From Dongia_B sp035539215 (lineage in GTDB: Bacteria > Pseudomonadota > Alphaproteobacteria > Dongiales > Dongiaceae): a stretch of DNA of 64,000 nucleotides. The notes under the pieces are model-generated. The model worked only from the letters and a program-made list of their open reading frames with translations. It had not been told where the DNA came from and did not search any database. Location: assembly GCA_035539215.1 (NCBI GenBank), contig DATLIX010000012.1:1-64000 (forward strand), given 5' to 3'. The translations under genes were made by a program, and so were the position numbers. This document shows positions 38,985 to 49,100 of the stretch, one piece after another; the stretch's first letter is position 1, and every line of letters starts with the position of its first letter.

Positions 38985-39143
38985 GTGGCCCGAAAGTTTT
39001 CGGTGAAAAATTCTGAAACCCTGAAGCGTCTCACCATTAATGCTGTTACCCCAATAGGGGACGGAACCGGGACCGCCATCGAGCGACGCGGGCAGCAGGA
39101 GGTAAGCGAAGATTTCCACATACCTGCAGCTACGGGGCGGTAG
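38985..39143 (+). CDS. Possible 52-residue protein
   Basis: An open frame from GTG 38985 (VARKFSVKNSETLKRLTINA, then VTPIGDGTGTAIERRGQQEV) with an AGGAGG stretch at the start. The amino-acid composition looks protein-like, but the ribosome-binding spacing is poor and no family was recognised. The rest of 38880-39539 holds no convincing gene. Confidence 0.25.
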   Translation: MARKFSVKNSETLKRLTINAVTPIGDGTGTAIERRGQQEVSEDFHIPAATGR

Positions 39144-39539
39144 GGGCTATCCAATCATGGAGACACGCACCCACAGGCCGGGCATGTGCAGAGTCAATGT
39201 GAATTTGCAAGCCATTGTAACGAGCGTGGCCAAGGTGCGGCGTGGTCGGCCTGAAAATCAAAAATCTATAGATCATGACGCGATTGGACGAGACGTCGAT
39301 CGTGTTGACCTTCATCCATCGAACAATGATGTCACTTGGGCGATCGTAAGGCTGCTGACGCGAAAGCCCGAACATTCCGACAGCTGATGCGAGTCCGGCC
39401 GGTATGCTTCCCGTCAGGATCGCGGAATAAATTTCGAAGATGCAACGTTAATTCTTTAAGGCCGTCAGAGCGTGACGGCCAGGCGCGGCTCCGTTTCGAG
39501 CCGGCAGTCGCAGGCGCAAGCCTTCACATGGAGTCAGAA

Positions 39540-39857
39540 ATGAGAAAGTCGAGTTTTGTGCTCGGTGCATTCGTCACCTTGCTGGCGAGCAGTTCTGCCT
39601 TGGCGATGTCGTCATCTTCGAAGTTCATCCCCAACAGGCCCCAGCACCAAAAACCGGAGCCCGATGCCGATGACACCAGCACCATCGTGGATATCCAGGC
39701 AAAGTCGCGGTCGGTCGCCCTGGCTGACGGGAACAAATACGTCATTCCAGCCTGGATCAATCTTGACAGCCTCAAGAAAGGCGACACGGTCACCATCGTC
39801 TACACGCCGAATTTCCATCATGGCACGGTTGCCGTGAAGACCGTGAACGTCATCTAG
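39540..39857 (+). CDS. Periplasmic DUF1344-like protein
   Basis: A 105-residue protein with a signal peptide (MRKSSFVLGAFVTLLASSSA, cleavage after ALA). A short beta-barrel-like domain follows: STIVDIQAKSRSVALADGNK, then YVIPAWINLDSLKKGDTVTI. This matches the DUF1344 pattern (I..ID....tV.L.DG..Y.lP...l..L..G..V.V.Y). Function unknown. I chose the ATG at 39540 after ggagtcag; the one 12 bases upstream is possible. Confidence 0.75.
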   Translation: MRKSSFVLGAFVTLLASSSALAMSSSSKFIPNRPQHQKPEPDADDTSTIVDIQAKSRSVALADGNKYVIPAWINLDSLKKGDTVTIVYTPNFHHGTVAVKTVNVI

Positions 39858-40144
39858 AATCGCCCTCATCGCGGCCACGGCCGGCCGGCATCCGCGCGGG
39901 CTCAGATCTGCCTGTCGCGACCCCGGTGCGACTGTCACCCGGATGGAATGACTCCGGTCAGTTCGCCCCGGTGATTTCACACAGTTGATCTTCCCGATCG
40001 ATGTCCGGTCGGCCGTGGCGGCGGCGCGCTCCCTGTCTGCCCGCTCATCTTCGCGCCCCGCCGCGCCCCCCGGGCTCCTTGGCTAATCCCCAGCTTGTGG
40101 CATAGTCCGGTCAGGGGAATGGAACCTCAAGGGAAGCGACACCG

Positions 40145-40684
40145 ATGAGCCTTCAAGCCGATCCGCAGAGCCGCCCGATCGTCAGCGGCGCCAGTTACCA
40201 TATGCGTTTTCATCTGCCCCATGCGCATCTGCAATCGACCTTCGGCAATGACTGGTTCGCGCTGAAGGCGGAGGCCTTTGCGCGCTTTTTCGGGACCCCC
40301 GTTTTTCTCGTCGTGCAGACCGGCATCGTCGCCCTGTGGGTTGGCCTTAACGTCGCCGGCGTGACCAAGTTCGACGTCTATCCCTTTATCCTGCTCAATC
40401 TCGCCTTCAGCCTGCAATCCGCCTATGCCGCGCCGCTGATCCTGCTGGCGCAGACACGGCAGGCCGATCGCGACAAGGCGCATGCCGAGGCCGATGCGCA
40501 GCATCGCGAGGCGCTGGCCCAGGCCAGCGAGCAACGGCAGATCCAGGCGGCGCAGCAGACTGCCGCCATGCTCGAACTCCTCGAGCAGAATACCCGCCTC
40601 ACCGAAATGACCCAGCAATTGAGCGCCCGGATCGAAGCCTTGACCCGCGACGTGCATGCAAAGCTGCTGAGCGAGGCATCGTGA
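40145..40684 (+). CDS. DUF1003 membrane protein
   Basis: A 179-residue protein. Two hydrophobic segments (about 55-73, GTPFFLVVQTG-like region TPVFLVVQTGIVALWVGLN; about 78-98, VYPFILLNLAFSLQSAYAAP) are followed by LILLAQTRQADRDKAHAEAD and a long Gln/Ala-rich coiled coil. This is the DUF1003 plan; the family has no settled function. Its stop overlaps the GTG start of the next gene (GTGA). Confidence 0.82.
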   Translation: MSLQADPQSRPIVSGASYHMRFHLPHAHLQSTFGNDWFALKAEAFARFFGTPVFLVVQTGIVALWVGLNVAGVTKFDVYPFILLNLAFSLQSAYAAPLILLAQTRQADRDKAHAEADAQHREALAQASEQRQIQAAQQTAAMLELLEQNTRLTEMTQQLSARIEALTRDVHAKLLSEAS

Positions 40685-42084
40685 CGCCTGACCGCGATCC
40701 GGCCGATGCGCCACATGATGCGCATGGGGCGATTTTGGGGCAGGCCCGCAGCTTCGCATCGGCCGGCGATGACGCGGCCGCGAAGCGCGCCTATCTCGAT
40801 ATCCTGCAGCGCGATCCGACTCATTTCGATGCGCTGAATGAACTCGCCGCCCTGGCGCTGGCCGGCGGCTATCGCACGGCGGCGCGCTCGGCCTATCAGC
40901 AGGCGGTGCAGCTGCATCCGGCCAATCCGGTCGGCCGGGTCAATCTCGCCAATCTGCTGCTGGATGAGGGCGATGCGGCCGGTGCGAAGACGCATCTGCA
41001 GGCCGCCCTCGGGGGCGATGACGATCTCGCCGCGGCGCATCAGGGACTGGCGCGGGCTTTCACCGCGCTGGGCGACACGGCGGCGGCGGAGCCGCATTGG
41101 CACCGCGGCTTTGCCGGTCAGCCTCCGGTGAAGCGGCCCTATCGCGGGCGCGGCACAGCGATCAACCTGCTGCTGCTGGTGGCGGCGCGCGGCGGCAACA
41201 TCCCCACCCAGCATTGGATCGACGATCGCAGCTTCGCGGTGACGGCACTTTATTGCGACTTCTGCGACCCGGCCCAGCCCTTGCCGCCGCACGACCTGGT
41301 GGTAAACGCGATCGGTGATGCGGATTTCTGTGTGCCCGCTTTGGCCGGCGCCGGCCAGGTACTGGCGCGAAGCGCGGCCCCGGTCATCAATCCGCCCGCC
41401 CTTGTCGCCGGGACCGGCCGCGCCGCGATCGCCCGGCGACTGGCCGGCATCGGCGGCGTCATCGCCCCCACGATCCGTGAGATCTCACCGGCCACCCTCG
41501 TCGCGGCGGAGGACCTCCGTTTCCCGCTGCTGTTGCGCAAGCCCGGCTATCACACCGGCCGGCATTTCCACTTCATCGCCGATCGCGCGGCTTTGGCGCC
41601 GGCAATCGCCGCTTTGCCGGAAGGCGACCTGCTGGCCATCGAATATCTCGATGCGCGGGGCGCCGACGGCATGGCGCGCAAATATCGGGTGGTTTTCATC
41701 GACGGCGCCATCCATCCGGTGCATCTGGCGATCTCAGCCGATTGGAAGGTGCATTACTTCACGGCGGATATGGCGGGCAATGCCGCGCATCGCGCCGAGG
41801 AGGGGCTTTTCCTCGACGACATGGCGGCGGTGCTGGGTGCTCGGGCGATGACGGCGCTGGCGGCGATCCGCGACACGATCGGCCTCGACTATGCCGGTAT
41901 CGATTTCGCTCTGGCGCGGGACGGATCGCTGCTGCTGTTCGAGGCCAATGCGACCATGGTGATCTATCCGCCGGAACCCGACCCGATCTGGGACTATCGC
42001 CGGGCCGCGATTGGCCGCGCCCTGGATGCCGCGAGGCAGATGGTGATCCGGCGCGCACAGGGTTCGCGGCGCGCGGGTAGATGA
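40681..42084 (+). CDS. TPR protein with C-terminal ATP-grasp-like domain
   Basis: A 467-residue protein. The first 145 residues carry tetratricopeptide repeats (KRAYLDILQRDPTHFDALNE, AYQQAVQLHPANPVGRVNLA, THLQAALGGDDDLAAAHQGL). The rest resembles an ATP-grasp ligase: RFPLLLRKPGYHTGRHFHF, GDLLAIEYLDARGADGMARK, DYAGIDFALARDGSLLLFEA and the metal-site Asn in FEANATM. The substrate is unknown; it may ligate an amino acid to a small molecule or peptide. Coupled to the DUF1003 gene by overlap. Confidence 0.75.
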   Translation: MTPDRDPADAPHDAHGAILGQARSFASAGDDAAAKRAYLDILQRDPTHFDALNELAALALAGGYRTAARSAYQQAVQLHPANPVGRVNLANLLLDEGDAAGAKTHLQAALGGDDDLAAAHQGLARAFTALGDTAAAEPHWHRGFAGQPPVKRPYRGRGTAINLLLLVAARGGNIPTQHWIDDRSFAVTALYCDFCDPAQPLPPHDLVVNAIGDADFCVPALAGAGQVLARSAAPVINPPALVAGTGRAAIARRLAGIGGVIAPTIREISPATLVAAEDLRFPLLLRKPGYHTGRHFHFIADRAALAPAIAALPEGDLLAIEYLDARGADGMARKYRVVFIDGAIHPVHLAISADWKVHYFTADMAGNAAHRAEEGLFLDDMAAVLGARAMTALAAIRDTIGLDYAGIDFALARDGSLLLFEANATMVIYPPEPDPIWDYRRAAIGRALDAARQMVIRRAQGSRRAGR

Positions 42085-42102
42085 TGGGCTGGCGACCCGG
42101 TG

Positions 42103-43368
42103 CTACAGAACAAGCATTGCCGCCGCGGCGGCCGCCATCACCGCGACCGTCAGCCAGCCGAGGATTCGTTGGCCGGGCGAGGCGATGAAGTTGCCCATCT
42201 CATGACGGCGGGAGGCGACGATCATCATCGCCGCCATGATCGGTACCGAGATGACGCCGTTGATGACGGCGCTCCAGAACAAGGCCTTGATGGGATCGAG
42301 CGGCGAGTAATCGACCGCCAGGCCGAGCAGGGTAGCGAGGCTGAGCACCGTATAGAAGCCGGCCGCCTCCCAGGGCATGTTTTCCAGCCCGCATTTCCAG
42401 CCGCGCGATTCGCCGATCGCATAGGCGACCGAACCCGCGAGTACCGGCACGGCCAGCAGGCCGGTGCCGATGATACCCACGCTGAAGAGAATGAAGGTGA
42501 GTTCGCCCGCCAAGGGACGCAGGGCCTCGGCCGCCTCGGATGAGGTCTGGATATCGGTGACGCCCTGCTGATGCAGGGTAACGGCCGTGGTCAGGATGAT
42601 GAAATAGGCGATGGCATTGGAAAAGAACATGCCGATCACCGTATCGCGGCGGATGCGGCGGAACTCCCGCGGTGCGTCGCCCGGATGGTCGAGCAACGCG
42701 CCGGCGTGGTTGAGCTCTTCCTCCTCGACCTCTTCGGCGCTTTGCCAGAAGAAAAGATAGGGGCTGATCGTGGTGCCGAAGATGGCGACGATAACGGTCA
42801 ACGTATTGCGGTTGAAGCTCATCTGCGGCAGGACCGTGCGCAGGCCGATCTCGGCCCAGTCGATCCGTACGATAAGCACCACGGCCACATAGGCAAAGAG
42901 CGACAGCGTCAGCCATTTCAGGTAGCGGACATAGCGATGGTAGGGGACGAAGACCTGGAGGGCCAGGGAGAGCACGGCAAAGGCGATGGTAAGGAGATGC
43001 TGATCCCAGCCAAGCACCAGCCGGGCGGCAGCCCCCATTGCCGCGAGATCGGCGCCAATATTGATGGTATTGGCGAAGAACAACAGGCCGACCAGCAACG
43101 TCACCAGGCGGCGGGGAAAGACCCGCGCCATGTTGGCGGCGAGGCCGCGCCCGGTGACGCGGCCGATCTCCGCGCTGATCAGCTGGATCGCCGTCATCAG
43201 CGGGAAGGTCAGCACCACCGTCCAGAGCATGTTGACGCCGAACTGGGCGCCGGCCTGGGAATAAGTGGCGATGCCGCTGGGATCATCATCGGCGGCGCCG
43301 GTAATGAGGCCGGGGCCAAGATCTTTGAAGGTCGCGGCATGGCGCAGCCGCCTGATGATCGAACGCAT
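42103..43368 (-). CDS. NRAMP-family divalent metal transporter
   Basis: A 421-residue polytopic inner-membrane protein with about 11 segments. LGPGLITGAADDDPSGIATY contains the metal-binding DPSG motif (Asp29-Gly32). The EIGRVTGRGLAANMARVFPR segment follows. The sixth-segment equivalent reads ISVGIIGTGLLAVPVLAG-like (VGIIGTGLLAVPVLAGSVAY) rather than the MPH motif of classic Mn/Fe transporters, so it belongs to a divergent branch and its metal is uncertain. Single-gene unit, convergent with the ATP-grasp gene. Confidence 0.88.
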   Translation of the reverse strand: MRSIIRRLRHAATFKDLGPGLITGAADDDPSGIATYSQAGAQFGVNMLWTVVLTFPLMTAIQLISAEIGRVTGRGLAANMARVFPRRLVTLLVGLLFFANTINIGADLAAMGAAARLVLGWDQHLLTIAFAVLSLALQVFVPYHRYVRYLKWLTLSLFAYVAVVLIVRIDWAEIGLRTVLPQMSFNRNTLTVIVAIFGTTISPYLFFWQSAEEVEEEELNHAGALLDHPGDAPREFRRIRRDTVIGMFFSNAIAYFIILTTAVTLHQQGVTDIQTSSEAAEALRPLAGELTFILFSVGIIGTGLLAVPVLAGSVAYAIGESRGWKCGLENMPWEAAGFYTVLSLATLLGLAVDYSPLDPIKALFWSAVINGVISVPIMAAMMIVASRRHEMGNFIASPGQRILGWLTVAVMAAAAAAMLVL

Positions 43369-43442
43369 AATAATTCCCGTCGGCCTCGTTGCCGCGAATT
43401 TAGCCGAGCCGGGGCGCGTATGGCGAGCCGGAAGTGCGGGCG

Positions 43443-43892
43443 TTAGGCGGCAGGCGCATGCGGCGGCGCCAGAACCAGGCCGTAGCGCGTCATCACCGCG
43501 GCCATGCGTTTGGGATCCGGGCCGCCGGCGGCCGTGGCGACCTCGGCAATGTCGCGGAAATATTGCGCACCGATATCGGGCGTGAGGACGATGAGCGCCC
43601 GGGCGGTCTGGTCATGCGGGTTGCTGAAGGCATGTACCGAGCCGCGCGGCGTATACATGCGCTCGCCTGGCTGCAGATCGCGGGTCTCCTCATCGACCCG
43701 GTAGCGTAGCCGGCCTTCGAGCACATAGACGATCTCTTCATTACCGCTATGGCTATGGGCCGGGGGCACGCGGGCTCCGGGCGGCACGGTCAGTTCGAAC
43801 ATGCCGGAACCGGCGCCGTTCAGGGTGCCATCCATCAGATAACGGATTTCCAGCTGTCCAATGGTGATCGCGGGTTGTTCCTGCGGTTGCAT
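43443..43892 (-). CDS. Cupin-domain protein
   Basis: A 149-residue single-domain cupin. Motif 1 is PPAHSHSGNEEIVYVLEGRL (His, His and Glu ligands) and motif 2 is GERMYTPRGSVHAFSNPHDQ with the fourth ligand His. It is a probable metal-binding sugar- or small-molecule-handling protein; the substrate cannot be told. It stands between the NRAMP and desaturase genes, all leftward, with gaps too large for tight coupling. Confidence 0.85.
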   Translation of the reverse strand: MQPQEQPAITIGQLEIRYLMDGTLNGAGSGMFELTVPPGARVPPAHSHSGNEEIVYVLEGRLRYRVDEETRDLQPGERMYTPRGSVHAFSNPHDQTARALIVLTPDIGAQYFRDIAEVATAAGGPDPKRMAAVMTRYGLVLAPPHAPAA

Positions 43893-44050
43893 GTGCTTTT
43901 CCCCTTGGCGATGTGGTCCCGGCGGAGCGGGGCGGCCAGGGACAGCCTAGCAATGTCGATCGCGCCTGCAAACCGGCATGACGGCAGGCGAGCGGGCGGC
44001 GATAACTTGCGCCGCCGCCCGGGTCGCTATCGCAGTCTTAAAGGGGAAAC

Positions 44051-45145
44051 TCAGGCCGGAAACGGCACCATCGCACCCTGTGCCTCGTCCCACAGGACGA
44101 AGCGGGGCGCCCGCCAAGCGTCGCGCAGGGTCAGGGTATGGAACCGCGTGCCACGTGCCAGCAAGGTCTCATGGCAGGCTTCGAGCTTGTAATTCGGCAC
44201 CCGCGGCAGGAGGTGATGGATATGGTGGAAACCGATATTGCCGGTGAACCACTGCAGGATGCGGGGCAGCTTGAAATAGGAGGTGCCGTGCAAGGCGGCG
44301 CGGGTCGAGGACCATTCGTCCCGCGGCAGCCATTTGACGCCCTCGAACCGATGCTGCACGGCGAACATCCAGATGCCGGCGATCGAGGCGATGATCATGA
44401 TCGGCAGGTGCACCATGGCCACCGCGCGCCAGCCCAGACAGGCGATCAGCGTAGCGAACAAGGCAAGCTGCACGAGATTGGTGAGGAACACGCTGCGACG
44501 CTCGCGCCACCAGGTTTTGGGCGTGTCGAAGGGGGTGCGGTAGACCAGCAGGAAAACGAAAGGCGGGATCAGGAACTGGGTCACGAAGGGATGCTGGCCC
44601 AGGCGATAGAGGAACTTTTCGCGCCGAGAGAGAGCCTGATACTCCTTGAGCGTGATGCACTTGACATAGATATCGAGACCGTCATGGCGCTGGTCGAGAT
44701 TGTTCCAGGCGGCATGGTGCACCGCGTGATGCCGCCGCCAATTGGCGAAGGGCGTCAGTGTCGCCAGGCTGCAAAGCCGGCCGGTCAGTTCATTGGCGCG
44801 CACCGAAGGGAAAAACGCCGCATGGCCGCAATCGTGCTGAATGACGAAGAGCCGCACGACCAGCCCGGCCGCCGGCAAAGCGAGGCCCAGCACCAGCCAA
44901 TAAGAGACGGGGAGCGCACCATACATGAGCGCGACGACCGCGACATAAGCAATCAGGGTGGTGGAGATCTGATAGAAACTGCGCGCGACCGAAGCGATCT
45001 GGAAGTCCTCGAGACCGGCGATCAGCGCTTCACGCTCGGCCTGCAATTCTTTGCGATGCGGTTGCTGGGTCCGCTTCGGTGCGTCGCGATCGATCCGTTC
45101 GTCAATCGGCGCAGTGTCGTTCAGTGGTATTGAGCCGTCTGCCAT
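44051..45145 (-). CDS. Fatty acid desaturase
   Basis: A 364-residue membrane di-iron desaturase. The three histidine boxes are present: HDCGH (104-108), RRHHAVHH (137-144) and FHHIHHLLPRVPNYKL (from 306). Four membrane segments lie around 58-100 and 188-265. It introduces double bonds into membrane acyl chains (delta-12-type by resemblance). It is monocistronic, with the 45146-45514 gap as its promoter region. Confidence 0.9.
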   Translation of the reverse strand: MADGSIPLNDTAPIDERIDRDAPKRTQQPHRKELQAEREALIAGLEDFQIASVARSFYQISTTLIAYVAVVALMYGALPVSYWLVLGLALPAAGLVVRLFVIQHDCGHAAFFPSVRANELTGRLCSLATLTPFANWRRHHAVHHAAWNNLDQRHDGLDIYVKCITLKEYQALSRREKFLYRLGQHPFVTQFLIPPFVFLLVYRTPFDTPKTWWRERRSVFLTNLVQLALFATLIACLGWRAVAMVHLPIMIIASIAGIWMFAVQHRFEGVKWLPRDEWSSTRAALHGTSYFKLPRILQWFTGNIGFHHIHHLLPRVPNYKLEACHETLLARGTRFHTLTLRDAWRAPRFVLWDEAQGAMVPFPA

Positions 45146-45514
45146 GCCTCACCCTCATCGTGTAAACTCCCCCCGACCATGTCGATCATGCCTTGCCGCA
45201 TCACTGCAGCCGGCACGGACGATCCTCCTGGCCACGATATACGTGGCGGAGATCGCCGAGCACCCGATCTCAGTTGTCGTGAAAGCCGTCGCCCTCAGAC
45301 GGCTAGGAGTTGCTCACCGGATGCCTGTCGGCTTCTTTGGCCGACTTTGCTCTTTTGACTTAGCATCCAATTAAGCAGTGCCACAGATATCCAGTTAACG
45401 CAATCGCGTTGCAGTCCTATGACATTATATTGTGAATCTGATGAGTGCCGTCAGCTTGCAGTCAGGTTTACATCGCGCGGTTGTATCGATCGCCCTTTCG
45501 CCTTGCGATCAGCC
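45146..45514. other. Intergenic region upstream of the desaturase
   Basis: About 370 bases between the desaturase start and the end of the leftward PAS-protein gene. AT-rich patches (about 45370-45435, with gacattatattgtgaatc) suggest promoter DNA. I see no gene, tRNA or strong terminator. Confidence 0.45.
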
Positions 45515-46054
45515 TCAGAAATCGAGTTCGATGCGCTCAAGGTCGCCATAGTCCTCTATGGCGATGAACATGTCGGTGGGGCCATATGCCTGCCCAGCCA
45601 GCGGCCAAAGGCCGGTGTGGATGCGATAAGGCGTGCCGCTGACGCTGCGCACTTCAAGTTCAGCAAAGGTCGGCAGACGTGATTGCGCGACCGCCTCATA
45701 GATCTCCTGAGTGGCGCTGCGCGTCTCTGGCTCCAGCCAGGAGACCGAATCGAGATATTGGCCGGTGAGTGCGCCGCGGAAGGCGGTAATCCGCGTGCCG
45801 ACCAAGCGATAGAACACACGAAAGGGATGATATTCGATGCTTCCGAGCAGGATATTCGGCAGCAGATGTGGGATTTCTGTGGGATCGATCTGTGCGCGAC
45901 CCGGTATTGCATCATCCCGATGTTTGCTCAGCCAATAGCGATGCAGGTCGTTGACCGGAGTCGACCCCATTTGCTGCGGATCTGCGGCGCGCCGCAGCAC
46001 GCGGCGCTCGGGGAAAGCCTGGGCAGGTGAAGTTTGCGTCGGAAATCTCTGCAT
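45515..46054 (-). CDS. PAS-domain protein (PAS_5 type)
   Basis: A 179-residue protein. DLHRYWLSKHRDDAIPGRAQ, IDPTEIPHLLPNILLGSIEY, FRVFYRLVGTRITAFRGALT and GQYLDSV match the alphaproteobacterial PAS_5 (PF07310) family, single-domain proteins with a PAS-like fold and unknown ligand. The first 28 residues are not conserved, so a start at Met29 is possible. It neighbours a large PAS-GGDEF-EAL protein. Confidence 0.8.
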   Translation of the reverse strand: MQRFPTQTSPAQAFPERRVLRRAADPQQMGSTPVNDLHRYWLSKHRDDAIPGRAQIDPTEIPHLLPNILLGSIEYHPFRVFYRLVGTRITAFRGALTGQYLDSVSWLEPETRSATQEIYEAVAQSRLPTFAELEVRSVSGTPYRIHTGLWPLAGQAYGPTDMFIAIEDYGDLERIELDF

Positions 46055-46158
46055 GGTCCGGGCGATCGATGCGCCATCTTGGCTTGGCCGCTACTATAGA
46101 GCCACCAGAAAAACCTGCCAACAAGCCTGCACGCCGCGCTGTCCCGCTCACATGGGCA

Positions 46159-49100
46159 TCATGAGTTCGCCCGCTTCGGCGTTATCGGCTGGGCCCCACG
46201 CGGTAGCTGGCTGGTCAGCTCGTCGGCGGGCAGGGGGCGACTGAAGAGATAGCCCTGGGCCGTATCGCATCCCAGCCCGCGTAGAAATTCGAACTGCGCC
46301 TCGGTTTCGACGCCTTCCGCTAGTACCTCAAGGCGCAGATTCTTGCCCATGGCGATAATGGTCGCGGCGATCTCCTTGTCGGCGGCATCCTGAGGAATAT
46401 CGCGCACGAAACTCTGATCGATCTTCAGCTTGTCGATGGGAAATCTCTTGAGATAAGCCAGCGACGAATAGCCGGTACCGAAATCATCGATCGCAACGCG
46501 CAGGCCGAGCGCCTTCAGCGCAGCGAGCTTCTGTTCATTTTCGCCGGTATCGCCGAGCAGTGCGCCTTCGGTGATCTCAAGTTCGAGGTAGTGTGCCGGC
46601 AGGCCGGTCTCACGGAGCACGTCGGCCACTTGCTGCGTCAGCTCCTCGCAACGGAACTGGCGCGGGGAGAGATTGACCGCCAGGGTGTCGATGTCGATAC
46701 CCTGGTCGAGCCAGGCTTTCATTTGAGTGCAGGCCATCCGCAGAATGTGCTCGCCAAGCGGCACGATGATACCGGTTTCTTCAGCCACCGGAATGAAGCG
46801 GGCGGGGGGAATGAGGCCATCCTCCGGACGAAGCCAGCGAACGAGAGCTTCCACACCGCGCACGCGACGGCTGCCAAGCGAAACGAGAGGCTGATAGTGC
46901 AGGACGAATTCATCACGCTCCAGAGCGCGCCGAAGATTGCGTTCGACGGCTAGGCGGGCATTGGCCGCATCGGTCAATGCGGTGGTATAGAAGCGATAGA
47001 TGCCCCGACCGTCGGTCTTGGCCTGATAGAGCGCGGCGTCGGCATGCTGGATGAGTTCACTGGGCTTGTTGCTGTCATCGGGAAAGATACTGATGCCGAT
47101 GCTGGTACTGATATACACATCCTGCGCCTGGGTCAGCTGGAACGGTTCGGCGAATTCATCCAGCAGTGACTGCGCCACTTTGGCGGCACTTTGTGGGCTG
47201 GAAATTTCTTCCAGCAGGACGACAAATTCGTCACCGCCGAGCCGTGCCAGGGTGTCGGCTTCACGCAGGCGCCGCCCCAGCCGCTTCGCCACCGCCAGCA
47301 GCAGTTCGTCCCCCGCCGGATGGCCGAGGCTGTCATTGATGTTTTTGAAGTGGTCGAGATCCAGGAATAGAACCGCACCCTTTTGCTGGTGCCGTCGCGA
47401 TTGGATGATCGCATGTTCCAGGCGCGAAACCAGCAGAAGCCGATTGGGGAGATCGGTGAGTGGGTCGTGATGGGCGAGATGTTCGAGCGCCGATTGCGAC
47501 TGCTTGATGCGGGTAATGTCGGTGAAGGTGCCGACAAAATTCGTCAGCTTTCCCTCTTCGTCCCGTACCGAACTGATGGTCAGCAATTCGGCATAGACCT
47601 CGCCGTTCTTGCGCCGATTCCAGATCTCGCCCTGCCAGAACCCGTGCTCGGCGATCGCATCCCAGAGCGCGCGGTAGAAGTTGATATCCTGGCGGCCGGA
47701 CTGCAGGAGCCGCATGTTCTGGCCGACAAGTTCATGCTCCTGGTAACCGGTGATGCTGCAGAAGGCTGGATTGACGGCGAGTATCTGCGCATGTGGATCG
47801 GTAATCACGACACCTTCATGCGTGCTGGTGAAGACGGTTGCCGCTTGGCGCAAACGTGCCTCGCCGGATTTCAGTGCTTGCACGGCCTTGTGCTTGGCGG
47901 TGGTGTTGGTGGCGGAGACGACGAAATAAGCAGGACTCCCTTCGTCATTGCGTACCAGGGAGATGGTGACATCCACCCATATATCTTCATCGTTCGGCTT
48001 TTCGATCCGGTACTCGCTGAAATAATGCTGGATCTCTCCTTTGGTCAAACGCTCGATGACAACCCTGTCGGGCGACCAACTGGTGCTGATCTGTTGGCCA
48101 TCCAGTTCGCCCGCATTCGCCTTTGCCTGATCGAGACCGAAGATGACGCAGAACTGCCCGTTGGCCTTCAGCCACCGGCCGGTCGGTGAAAGCAGGGCGA
48201 TTCCGATGGCCGCCTGCTCAAAGGTCTCGCGAAAGACCTCCTCCGCCAATTGCAACGCACGCCGCTCGGCGACTTCCGCCAAGGCGTGGTGCAGGCGACG
48301 CCGTTGCCAGAAATAGGCGACGAAGCCGATGATCATGATCAATCCGGCCAAAGTTGCGACGCTGGTTGCTACGCCCAGCACGCGTATCTGCGCCAGGGCT
48401 TCATCCCGATCAATCTTGGCAACGAGAACCCAGGAGGTGGACGGCACCGGTTCGACGGCCGCCAGCACGCGCATACCGCGATAGTCGATCCCTTCCATCA
48501 CCTCGTCGCCACGCCGCATGAAACGCGCCACGGGAAGGTCGGGTGCATTGACCGGCACGGTGACATCATAGGCGGTTTCATGGCCGAATTTGGAACGGTA
48601 GAGATAGCGGATGATGTCGCCTTCGCGCCGCGCGAGGACAATCTCTGCTGTCTCGCTGGACAAAGGCAGCATGAGCAAGGTCGGGAAAAGATAATTCTGG
48701 GGGGCAAGGTCCAATGCGACATAGGCGATCGGCCTGTTGGCTCCCGGTTGTATTGGAGCAGCTTTCGTCATGATGGGTGCAATAAAGGTGAGATGCAGGC
48801 TGCTCGATCCTGGACCCCGGCGCAAATCGATAAATGCCGTTTCGCCGCGGGCAAGAATGGGAGCGATTGCGGCGATTTGCGCTGGCCAGTCGCGTATCGG
48901 GCTGAGAGCAAATGACGATGCGTCGGGCTTGCTGACAATCGTCTCACCATTGAGGGTGAGGAGGGTAATGGAACGATAGGCAACGCCGTGCACGCGGCTA
49001 TTCGCATCCAGCATATCGCTTAGACGCTGGTAATCGGCCGGGCTATGGCTCCCTTGCCAACTCTGCATGACAGAGATCAGTTCGGGATCATGGCTAAGCT

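Noticed and set aside
39130..39387. Short frames on both strands in the 38.9-39.5 kb gap
   Set aside because: Neither strand shows a good start signal or a recognisable protein pattern, so the stretch is treated as non-coding.
42571..43446. Rightward frame opposite the NRAMP transporter
   Set aside because: It is antisense to a polytopic transporter with intact motifs, and it has no ribosome-binding site or recognisable domain.
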